Shown here piece by piece: positions 37,455 through 47,376 of a stretch of DNA of 64,000 nucleotides (positions are counted from its first letter, which is position 1; every line of letters begins with the position of its first letter). The notes under the pieces were generated by a model that made no database searches, was not told the origin of the DNA, and saw only the letters and a list, made by a program, of their open reading frames with translations. The position numbers and the translations under genes were made by a program. The DNA lies in assembly GCA_958450365.1 (NCBI GenBank), contig CAUEEP010000742.1, forward strand, positions 5,623,001 through 5,687,000, given 5' to 3'. This DNA is from Mesorhabditis belari (lineage: Eukaryota; Nematoda; Chromadorea; Rhabditida; Rhabditidae).

Positions 37455-37569
37455 GGCGTTTGGGGCGGGCTAACCATCATTTTCTCTTCTCGACATTTTC
37501 GAATCAGTTCGCTTCCAATTTCTTTCTGGTTTTTGAATTTATTACAACTCTAATATTCTTTTTTTCAAG

Positions 37570-38234
37570 ATGAGCTACACAACAAGTCCTTCGTGCTCTT
37601 CGGGTTCTTCACAAAGTGATGATGAGACGTGCCGCCAACCGCTCACCGCAACGCAAATCCTTGCAATCGCGATCCAGAAGCGACGAGCACTCTTCAACTC
37701 AAAGGAACGCGACTACCGGCGGGAATTGATGCACACAACCGTCATCCAAACCCTCTGTAAGCACTTGGGTGAGGGGCGGGCAAAGCGGCGCCGCCGTGCC
37801 AAGAAACGCTCCTTGGTGGGCCATGATGAGGCCACTGAAACGAAAAAAAGTTGTCTTCATCCTTCAATTCAGAGTGTTGAACAGAAATTCGACGCTCCCA
37901 GTGCTGCGTTGGCTGACGAGGACAGAGACCCCTTTGGACTCGATCAATTCTTTGCCAACATCTACGACAATCGGAATAAACAGAAAGGTACGGTTTTTCT
38001 TTTTTAAAATTTAATATGTGATCTTGTCAAATGCGAGACGAGATCGCTTAATACCGGTAAGGTACTTTTAAACTTTATCATTTTCCCTTCTTTTACTGAG
38101 GCATCCATCTATAGGTTGTGCGGTGCTTCAACGTTTTGGGCCAGACTGGTCGCACTCGTTTTTGTTAAATGGTGATTAAAGATATAGAGTCTGATTATCG
38201 TACTAATTCTTTTGTTTTAGTTGACTCTGCCTGA
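37570..38234 (+). CDS. Unrecognised basic, serine-rich protein
   Basis: Exon 1 (ATG 37570) starts MSYTTSPSCSSGSSQSDDE. It continues with an IAIQKRRALFNSKERDYRRE helix, a nuclear-localisation-like cluster (RAKRRRRAKKR) and FGLDQFFANIYDNRNKQK. Exon 2 begins after CTATAG at 38116 (GCAVLQRFGPDWSHSFLLN). With canonical sites exon 3 then adds only VDSA before TGA 38232-38234. In another phase exon 3 is open for 34 codons (LTLPELLVCRATLDPDDIDS ... CRLQE) to 38325, and looks more like protein, so the C-terminus is uncertain. An AAATAAATT signal follows at about 38393. The codon composition is more GC-rich than its neighbours. It is probably a small nuclear regulator, by the basic cluster only; no family is recognised. 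Confidence 0.65.
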
Positions 38235-38423
38235 ACTTCTCGTGTGCCGAGCAACTCTGGATCCAGATGACATCGACTCTCAAAATTCGACGTGTCCAAA
38301 TGTGTGTTGTCGTCTTCAGGAATGATCTCATATCTACGAAGTCAAATGATACGGGTTCCCTTTATTGTTAATCGTTTCTTTGCGTGTATTAAAATAAATT
38401 ATATGTGTTATACTCTTCTTTAG

Positions 38424-38787
38424 ATTGAAAAATGCATTCGCAGGGTCAGAGTCAAACGGTCGAGACGAGATGCTTGTTCTCTGAACAGCAAGTTTAAAGT
38501 TGTTTGGTCATTCAAAGTTTAGAAATCCCGGCTCACGAAAGACTAAAGACGTTAGAGTGTGTACGGTACACGGCACCCAAAATTTTCACAGGTTTTTGAT
38601 GGTACAGAGTTGATTTCACTTTAGCAATCGATCGGTGATCACAGACATACTTGCAACAGGGGTTGTTGTTCAGACTACACATGATACGCAAACACGGGAA
38701 ATTAAAATTCAACAGGTTTTTGGGTAGATTGTCTCATTTTCACTTTAGCAAGCGAGTTCATTTAAACGACTGGACGAGATAAAATGA
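38424..38787 (+). CDS. Candidate short multi-exon reading frame
   Basis: Three consecutive segments (38424-38491, 38523-38591, 38625-38715) join in frame across a 31-nt and a 33-nt GT...TTTAG gap. They give about 76 open codons (start IEKCIRRVRVKRSRR, then RKTKDVRVCTVHGTQNF, then SVITDILATGVVVQTTHDTQ). The frame runs on to a TGA at 38785-38787 after a further 33-nt gap. There is no in-frame ATG, so this is a partial gene, a continuation of the previous gene, or a pseudogene. A TTCTTTAG acceptor precedes it, 30 bases after a polyadenylation-like signal. Confidence 0.35.
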
Positions 38788-39072
38788 AAGCGCCTTCCTT
38801 GTTAAAATACACAGGTTTTTCGTGGTTCCGAGTTGATTTTGCTTTAGCCCCACACTGGCGTCCTCAAGCGCTTTGAGGGAGGAGTTGTTTTTGAGTCAAC
38901 GGACATTTGAACAGGTTTTAAAAGAATGTGACAGTTTTCTGTTTAGAAGTTCGCGACTTCCCGGTCGATACGCGTTACAGAGTTGACAAGAGTTTAAGAG
39001 GGTGTACATGAAACTTCGGCTTTCAAATATAAAACACAGGTTTTTGGTGATACAGAGCTCATTTGACTTTAG
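38592..39072 (+). repeat. Array of five 32-33-nt intron-like units
   Basis: Near-identical units begin CAG|GTTTTT and end CTTTAG|C. They lie at 38592-38624, 38716-38748, 38815-38847, 38915-38946 and 39040-39072. Four are exactly 33 nt. Units 1, 3 and 5 share GTTTTT..TGgTacaGAGtTgATTT..CTTTAG. Start spacing is 124, 99, 100 and 125. The sequence between units is unrelated and mostly lacks open frames after the second unit. Confidence 0.75.
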
Positions 39073-39751
39073 CCCCACTTACATTTCAAAAGGAGAGTCT
39101 GACGAATATCTATGAATCGTTCGATGTTTTGGTATCCGGATGAAACAAACAAACAAGGTTGTAAAAAGTATTGATGGGTTTTTGTTTTTAGAATGCACAA
39201 ATTGTTTGATTCTGAGCTTCAATGATGTGGGAAAGTCAATGGTGGAACACCACGGAGTTTGAAGGAATTTAACAACGAAAGCTTGTTCCGCGTAAAGGCT
39301 GATGTGGCTTCTTCTCATCCACCGCCCTTTTAAAAGTAACTAGGTGTTTTGTTATGTCTCGATTCCAGTTGGCGTCGAAAGAGGGATCTCGTGCTCGTTT
39401 CTGTTTTGATGCTCGTTCGATTTGCTTCCACTTCTTCCTGACCCGTTTCGACCCCGTTTCTCCCTCTATCTCAAATCCCACTCAACAAAACTTGGTGTAA
39501 GGTTTAATGCATGCCCTTATCAGGGTTTAGAAACGCACGTTGACACTGAAAGCCTCGGAAGGGATTGAAAATGCGTTGACAGTGGTTCCACTGAGGGTGT
39601 GGCATGCCAATGCAAAGAAGGTTATTGAGTGTACAAGAGTTGTTTCCCTTTTAGTTTCGGAAGATCAGAAGATGTGCTGAGTCCCGCGTTGGCGCTTCCT
39701 TCTCCATAAAATAGAAAAGGTTCATAATGATGTTCGTCGACTTAATTTTAG

Positions 39752-40055
39752 CCACGTGAGCGAAACTTTAAGAAAACTGCAGCATGTGCCACATCGTACA
39801 CAGCCTTGACATCCAATCCGGATAATAAAAGTGAGATAGGGTTTCAAACATTTTGTTGTTCCAGTGGCAACGACGTTCTTGACATGCCGTTTACCCGACG
39901 ACGAAATGAATCCAACTGTCCGTAACGCATTTTCTCCTTCCCAAAGTCCCAGCCCAGATAGTACCGCCGCAACGACAGTGCCAAATGTGGAAACTAAAGA
40001 AAGGTTAATAAAAACTCCGGTCACTTTGGATTTAGTTGACACTGGGCAAATCTAA
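39752..40055 (+). CDS. Candidate coding exons, unknown product
   Basis: Exon 39752-39830 (PRERNFKKTAACATSYTALT...) splices to 39865 so that A|TG makes Met. It continues MATTFLTCRLPDDEMNPTV, FSPSQSPSPDSTAATTVP and VETKE. It ends either at a TGA just after a further 36-nt intron (donor 40003) or, unspliced, at 40055. The codon pattern is protein-like and more GC-rich than intergenic DNA. No start exon can be fixed upstream: all candidate exons before 39750 contain stops in the needed frame. It may be a decayed gene. Confidence 0.35.
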
Positions 40056-40903
40056 TCGGGCGTTGTTATAACGGGATGGGCAAGCTGGATTCCGCCTTCA
40101 AATTTGATGGTGTTTGGAAGCGAGTCCACGAAATCCTTGACCCTTGTGGGATCCTCTTGTTAGTGTTCGCACTCCGTTCTTTGCTCTAAACCAGGACAGC
40201 CAGACGATTCGATGATTGGTTTTCGACTACTCCCCTCCCCAACATTCCTCAACCACTTTAAAAGTAAATAGGGTGTTAGTTGATCGGAATTTCTAGGAAA
40301 TAAATGAGTGGGCACCGCCAGGAAATCGATGAGGCTGGGGATAGTGAGATCCAACACCAATCGATCTGGATCAATGGTTTCGATCGCTCCCGTCTATCAC
40401 TATTAAAAAGTAGTTATGAGTTACCGTTTGACCTAATTTTAGAATACCGAGTTTCCTTCAGGATCATTTCCATTCGAGAGCTGCTTGTTTAAGATGATCA
40501 CTTTAGAAAAGTAAAGATAGTGTCAGCGTTGATTGAGTTTTTAGAAAGTCCCACTTTGGTCCTATCAATCTGCGTGCCTGTGTGCTGCTCTGGAACTGAT
40601 ATCAACCGAGCAAATCAATTGGAAATCTTTTCCATTTTTTTGAATAAAAGATTTTTATTCATCTCTTTTTGAATAAAATGCATCACACAATCGTTAAAAT
40701 TTTCTCATATGTCTTGCTGAATAACGTTCAAACTTACAATTAGTCGTTTTGTCTAAGCATTTTGGCATATTATGCAGGAAATTTATTTAGCGACACTGTA
40801 AATACCGTTGCTCTTTAAATTAAGAATAAAAACAACATGATTTTAAAGAGTTTAGCTTTATCTGGAACTTTTAAACAAATCATTTGGGTTCTTTGTTTGT
40901 TTG
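40056..40903. other. Unassigned stretch
   Basis: More GT...TTTAG intervals of 33-45 nt (for example near 40265-40295 and 40400-40441) separate short, stop-containing segments. A 37-codon frame starts at the ATG near 40076 (MGKLDSAFKFDGVWKRVHE) without other support. Confidence 0.3.
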
Positions 40904-41647
40904 CTACTTCTTGATGGTTTTCATCGAATATCGTGATGGGTCGTTGTTTGAAACGTGATGAATACAAACAACCCACTCAGGCTGGAAAAAGCTATTACTG
41001 TAAATACTGTAATAGTACCCCACCCCCATAATGACGGTGCAGAGTGCTGCGTAGTCTAGCTTTGAACGAGTTTTTCTCGACACTGGTTGATGCTACAATG
41101 CGCGCCTAGGTATCAAAAAATAGCCCTGAATTTCAGCTATTTTTTGATACCAAAGACGCATTTTTTGAAAGTACGGGCGCTTTGAAAAAATGAAACACTA
41201 AAAAACTTTTGCGACTACACGACTGTACGAGGGGGGTGGGGTACTATTACAGTATTTACGGTATTATTATTTTTAATGCATCAAACCTCGTCAATACAAA
41301 GAGGTTTTCGATAGATTTTGAGTGGTTCGACTTGAGAATCGAAGGAAACACGATCGATCTGATTTTTGCCTTCTGTTACATCTTTTATCGTTGTCAGCTG
41401 AAATGTTTTCGAATAAGCTCAACGTTTTAAAATACTGGCTTTGTGTTTCTACAATATACTTTTAAAAAAGCTACCGTACCCAGACTGCACTTTTAAAGCC
41501 AAAAATAACTGGATTACGGTAGTGTATTTTCAAAAGCACATATTTTAGCCATTCTTTCGTCAAGTTTATAAGCACCGTAAATTCATTTACTAATAAATTA
41601 TATATTCATCCTTTGTAACTCACTTCAGATCGAAAATCTCCCACATA
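40904..41647 (-). CDS. Small unrecognised protein, intron hosts a transposon
   Basis: Three exons on the minus strand join in phase 0. The first starts at ATG 41645-41647 (MWGDFRSE). The second is LTTIKDVTEGKNQIDRVSF then DSQVEPLKIYRKPLCIDE. The third is PEWVVCIHHVSNNDPSRY then SMKTIKK, TAG 40904-40906. This is 70 residues with good splice sites (GAA|gtgagt, TTTCAG, GAG|gtttga, TTTCCAG). No domain is recognised. Immediately upstream, an ATG at 41697-41699 begins a convincing-looking 5' extension (MSKSETETVIWSSEFTAYVG), but it is out of frame by one base at a GGGG run (41640-41643). Intron 2 contains a complete 264-bp DNA element. The coding nature of exons 2 and 3 is fairly safe; the N-terminus is not. 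Confidence 0.55.
40998..41261. mobile_element. 264-bp TA-flanked MITE, family 1 copy A
   Basis: The terminal inverted repeats start CTGTAAATACTGTAATAGTA and end with the complement (...TTACAGTATTTACGG), flanked by TA. A central hairpin is built on GGTATCAAAAAATAGC. Non-autonomous, Tc1/mariner-like by its TA target; it has no coding capacity. Confidence 0.9.
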
Positions 41648-44600
41648 AGCGGTGAATTCACTGCTCCAAATCACCGTCTCTGTCTCCGATTTGGACATTT
41701 TTTAAAGAGATAACAATACAATCCTGTTGAAAATGAGGAAGAACTTTTTCGATTTGCCTTTTTGTTGAGATGACACTTTGTTGTGGCTTGGTTGAGGCAG
41801 TCGGGAACACAAAAGCGGTTCATTGATTTTCTCGCAATGTATTCCTTTCAATAGATGCGCTTTGTTGAATGTTAAAATTGAATCATTCTGTAGATGAGAA
41901 CGGGGTTTTGAAATAAAGACACTTCTCACTCCAATGAAAGATAATTAGGAAGTGATCTGATATGAAGTGTTGCGTTGATCTGAGATGAATCGTTTAACCT
42001 CCCTGAAATCCGTGTTATCCACGTTATTGCTACTTAAACAACTTGTTACTCTCCTGAAGATTGGACACTACACGGGAGATCCCTACTTCACCTCAACCCC
42101 TGCAATGTGTAGGTATGGATCGGTGGAGGGATTAGAGGTAGTCCCCTTTCCCCTTCCCTCCACTCAGCCCCATTAGCGGCTCTCATTTCATAACCATCCC
42201 CATCTTCTTTCTTCTTTTCATGAACAGGTCCCTTATGAGGTCTCACAGCTGAATCAATTCACACAAACCCCTCTCCATCCACTCATTTAAATGTGTTTGT
42301 GTAGAGAAATTGCTCGAGCTATTAGTGTTCACCATTTCCTTTCATTTAGAGGACTAATAAGAGAGGAGATTGATCTCTCGGTGAGTTAAAAACTAGAAAT
42401 GAGTTGCGCCCAGATTTGCGTTCGTTTTGAAATCCCTTTTACTTGGAGTTATGTGGACTGGGATATGAAGGAGAAAACTCAATCCCAATTTTACTCTACT
42501 TGTCGGGATTCTCACGCCGTTGAGAAACTGAAATACAACTTGTCTAATCAAAAGATTCTTGAAATCAGAACTTGAAAAATACAAAACAAAGCCACAAGGA
42601 AATTCCCAAGATCAAACTTATCTGCACTCACACATTTTTGTTTCCCATCTCTCTTGCAAGCCTTTCAGATCGATCCGAATCCGTAACTCCTGATTCCTAC
42701 ACAAATCAAGGCCCCTTCCCTCCAAGAATCTCTCGACTCGTTTTGTGGGATTGGCCGGGGCTATTAGTGTTGCTCATTTCAGGGAGAGCTCTTTTCTCTC
42801 ATTGCTCGTGGGTCCTCAACTCTAATAAAGGGCCGCTGAGTAGGGGCTTAATCGATCTACCGTTGAGGAGGGGAGACCCGTGAGGGCCTTTTAGACACAC
42901 ACACCTATATGAAATGAAAAGGGGGAGTTGATCCTTGCCAACTCTTGTAACTAGGGGACAGTTTGAATGAAAAGGGCTTCTCTTTTGAAAGGAAAACTCA
43001 TAGAGATTCCCCTTGTGATTAGTGAAATGGAGGGAAGATATCGGTGAAAAGAGACACGCACTTGTAGCTAGGTAACTAGGAAAGAGTTATGGATTAGTGA
43101 GGGGGAAGAAGGGGATCACATCTATAAAGATTGAGGTACAGGAAAGAAAGGAGACAAACACTCATCCCAATAATGGCCATGATATAGAGACTTCTTGGAG
43201 AAGAGTTGCTCACATAAATGTTTTGTACAATGATCCCAAGTTGAAGACTAGAGAGAGAGAGAGTTCCTATCAATTGCCAACTTCAAAGCAGCTTCAACGT
43301 ACCTCGAAGATCTTGACCAAAGCCATCTCATGACTCTAAGGAAATGAGGAAATGAATTTGCATGGAAACGTTTGATACTATTTTACTGATGGCTTACGAG
43401 ATATTTACTATGATATTAGAGGGACTTTCTGTCTTGGTTAAGTTTGCTTTGGAGAAGAGCTTTGTTTTGTAGCATGTCTTGCAGGTTGAGACGTTTGTAG
43501 TAACTAGTCAGATAGTGCGCCAGGTATATTTTAATTTTTAATCAACGAGTTTTGATCTTAACTCATGAAAATCCAATTTCCATACCTTAAGCAAATATCC
43601 AACACATCCTTTGTGATCTTCCTCATTCGTTGACTTATTCCCTTTCCTTTCTTTCTTTTCTATTCCCTATTTAGGGTCTCCATATAATGAGAGTTGATGA
43701 TTATTCAGTGGATCGCTAAGGAAAAGAGGAGTTAGTTAAAGAAGAAAATGAAGAGAAGAAATGAGAAAAGAAGTGAATGAATTCATTTGGTCTCTTGCTC
43801 AAAGCCTTGTTCATCCAGCAATGGGTTTCGAGCTAAAGCCCATCCCATTATCAGCTTCTGGGTAGATCTTGATTTGTATCAGAGCTACTTTCACAAGCCT
43901 TTTCATACTGCATTATTTGTATAGTTTGAAGTATCTCTCCATTCATAACTCTCTAGTATGCTTAGTCTGTACGTGTTTAGTTTCCTTTACAATTTACCGT
44001 ATTCTCTCTAATAGTAGTGCGCACTACTATTTTTCAACCCCCCCCCGGGCCGCAAAAAAAATAGGAGAGAAAGTATCTTAAATAATATCTCAGAAAAGCT
44101 TTAATGTATTGAAATATTCACTTAAGAACATTTGAAAATTTGTTTTTTTTTAAAGCTATCACAACTGGAATCCGATGTATTTTTCTGTTAGACTACATTT
44201 AGTCATCCTTGTAACCACCAAAGACCAATAGCCCAAAGTGACTAAATCCCTTTTCTCATAACAACTCTTTCTTTGTCTTGTATCTGGGTATCTAGGTGAA
44301 TTACTCAAATTATGAAAAGAGATCCCCTGCCGACTGAAATTGAAAAGTGGGCGGGATTTCTATCAAAAGGGGAAAGGGCTGGCGGTAAGGGCCTTTGCGG
44401 CTTAAGAGGGAAGGAATGGAAAGAGGGGAAACCGGCAAAATCGACACAGGAAAATATAGGGAAAACAGGCAATGGGAAATAAAAGAGAATAGGGAAAAGA
44501 ATAGAAAAGGAAGAGAATAGAGAATCGAGAGAAGAGAAAGGGACACCCTCAAATCGATCCCCCATCCATTCCTGTGGCATTGCCTGTGTATGCGTGTGTG

Positions 44601-45439
44601 TATGAGCCGCTACCGTGTCGCTTATAGATTCCCTTCTCTTCCCTGGGCACACCCCCCTGTCTAACTGAAAGAAGAAGAAGAAAAGAGGGGGGAAAAATAG
44701 GGGGATAGGCACAGGCACACAGGCACACAACGCACTCCCGCATAACAGACCCTATACATTGATGGGGAAGAGGGGGAAGGGGAAGGGGAGAGGAGGGGAG
44801 ATGCCCCTCTCTCCCAACACTTTTCGATAGTTGTTATGTTCAAAACTGATTATTTCATTCAAGCCTTTATACCGCTACTTTTAGTATTCAGCTTCAAGTC
44901 AACCTTTTTTTCTGATTACGAGAGTTTTCAGAAAGAGAATAGTCCAAAGCTCAAAAGTGAGCTTCACAAAGAGTTTATTCATCGTTCAACTCAAGTCCCA
45001 TTGAACATTGGATCCCAAACAAAAGATATAAAACTAGTTACAGTAGCTTGAAAGAATACCATAATGATAAGCTCTTTCTAACCAATTGTGCTCAATTGGT
45101 TTACCTTACAACATTTCCACCCTTTCAAACTAACATTCATTCGCTTCATTTTTAATTGGAAAATTTTTTAAGTGCACAACTTGTGAAACTATTTCCAGCT
45201 CCAAAGGAAGCCTTATCTTGATTAGACTCTGTGGGAGAGAGTCCCTATCAATTGCCAACCCCTACCCCATTCCCTTCTCCATTCCCCGTGTCCTTATGAC
45301 GCTAGAAATTGAAAATGGAAAGCCGATAGACTTGATTGAATTCTTGATGCTTTACTTGATATCTGATATTCGTTCTTTTTCATTATCATTCCATTTTTAA
45401 TACTTTGGATTCTGATTGATTGATTACTTGATCTTGCGT

Positions 45440-45463
45440 AATCCAGAAGAATCCTTCTGGATT
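45440..45463. repeat. Perfect 10-bp hairpin
   Basis: AATCCAGAAG and its exact complement CTTCTGGATT are separated by AATC. Confidence 0.8.
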
Positions 45464-46661
45464 CTGCATACTTGATTTTTGGATAACTCTCTCGGATTTT
45501 AGACTTACTCGATCATCAGAGAATTGCAAATTCTACTGTGCACTATATATCTATATCTATATCTTATCTATGGCTCACGAGGTCACATTGCTACTTCTTG
45601 ATCTTAGCAATTAATCCAATCTCTTTTTGTAAACAGTCGAATTTATCGGATTCCTTCTCTTGTTTCTCTTTTCTCTCTCTTTTTCATTGTCATGTTTTAT
45701 TATTAGAGTTTATAAAAGGAAAATCATTTCATCACATTTTTCTCTGTTCACCTCTACGGGACGTTAATAGAAATGTTTACAATAACAGAAGGGTGTTAGG
45801 GACAAAAATCGATTGGCTTTAAGGAAAACGGTAATTGATAGTGACGGTGTTGTAGCAAAAGATGATTTTCATGGGTATTGAGAGGCTTTTTGAAGATTAG
45901 TTTAGTCCTGTTAGTCGCTAGGAACGAATCAGAAACATTAATCCTTTTGAATGATGTTGTGAGCAAAAGATCAAGCCTGCAATTATTACAACTTTCAACT
46001 TTACCCAACTCCTTCACCTACTCCTCCGCAATCACTTGGAAATGTTGGCTGATTTCCCAATGCCTTCCCCTTGCCCATCTCACCGATCATTTTCCCCTTA
46101 TTATATGGTTATCTCAATTTTGGGAGAAACTCCTTTGATTTCTCCTTAAATAAATGATTTTCACTTACCTATTTTCAGTATTTTGTCTATCTGCAATGTA
46201 TCATGTGATTGACAAGCACCAAAAGTGACCGTTTCTCTCTCCTTTTTTGACATAAAGAGATTCGGGGGAAACTTTAGGTGAAAGGGTATTGTAAATGGGC
46301 AAAAGAAGGGAAAACGATGGTATTGTTTGAGAGAATTTTAGACTCTCTTTCATTTTTTTTATTTCTTTTCTTTTTCTGTCAATCATTCCCCTAATAAACA
46401 GTGGGAAAGATTCGCCTTAAAGACTGTGAAATTCGAGAAAAGAGGAAAAGAGGAGAGGGGAAACCGTTTGTTCACCCCTAAAAACTCGTAGCGATCGTTT
46501 GTGAATACGATTGCTTTACCGATTTATTCAAATTGGGTTAACACAACTTTATCTTTTCAAAAGCGATCTAATCTTTCTGCTTCGCGGGTTTACGGGAATG
46601 TGTTTAAGGTCTTCAAGAATCTTGCTAGTGCTCTCATTTGTTTGATTTACTTTAGACGTTC

Positions 46662-46718
46662 GGCATACAGGAGTAACGTTTGGCTAGTGGCTAGAATCAC
46701 TAGTGATTCCTGTATGCC
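46662..46718. repeat. Two-step inverted repeat
   Basis: Outer arms GGCATACAGGA/TCCTGTATGCC enclose inner arms CTAGTG/CACTAG, forming a 57-nt fold 0.66 kb upstream of the homeodomain-like gene. Confidence 0.7.
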
Positions 46719-47251
46719 CTGATTCCCTTAAGCTCTATCGCATTCTACTTGAAACTACAAATGAATGAATTCACCTGAAATAAGCTTCTCTCCTCTAGAT
46801 TGACCATCGATTCTCCAGCCAACATGCCAGAAAGACCCTAAAGAAGTGAGAGAGAAGAAATTGCCGATCTCTTCTCCACTTTTTTGTCACCCCAAATGAA
46901 ACGCTCTCTTTGCTCCCTTAAATTTTTAGGGAAAAAGGCCGACAAAGTTTATCAGTTAGTTCTTTGGGGTGAAAAGAAAGGAAAGAAAAGAAAATTGGGG
47001 GAAGACAGTTTGGCGAAACGCTAAAAGTGTCACGAGACTGTACTTTTAGATGAAAAGGGGAAATTGGAAAGGAGAAAAAAAAGAGAGGAAAGAAGTAAGT
47101 TAGTTGAGGAGGGAAAGAAGGGAACAAGGCATAACGGGGGACTGTCATTGAGCCTTATACCAAGCTTTACTTGCGGTTTGTCGCTTAGAAAAGAATCTGT
47201 TTTCTCATCTTTATTTAAGTCTTTAGTTTGCTTCTATTGTAGATCTTTTTC

Positions 47252-47345
47252 TTAATGGTTTTCGATAGGTTTCCATGTTCCCAATTTTTTTTCCCAATTC
47301 TTAATGGTTTTCGATAGCTTTCCATGTTCTTTTTTTCCCAATTCC
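47252..47345 (+). repeat. Tandem duplication upstream of the homeodomain-like gene
   Basis: Two copies of TTAATGGTTTTCGATAG followed by TTTCCATGTTC and T-rich sequence, 30-125 bases before the ATG. They fall in the promoter or leader-acceptor region. Confidence 0.75.
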
Positions 47346-47376
47346 CAGTTCCCAACCCAATTTTTTCTGTTTCTAG

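Larger units (their letters stand above)
41700..47251. other. 5.5-kb gene-poor region
   Basis: The sequence is strongly strand-biased low-complexity (GA-rich 44330-44560 and 44755-44815). There are two hairpins (45440-45463 and 46662-46718) and many short frames. A 42-codon frame from 41985 (MNRLTSLKSVLSTLLLLKQL then GHYTGDPYFTSTPAMCR) ends at a plausible TGTAG|gtatgg donor and may be a real first exon. A 45-codon frame after a TTTCAG on the minus strand (42393-42527) is weaker. Nothing is confidently a gene. Confidence 0.45.

Noticed and set aside
44305..44730. 141-codon minus-strand Phe/Ser/Pro-rich frame
   Set aside because: Simple GA/CT-rich sequence; no signal of real codon use.
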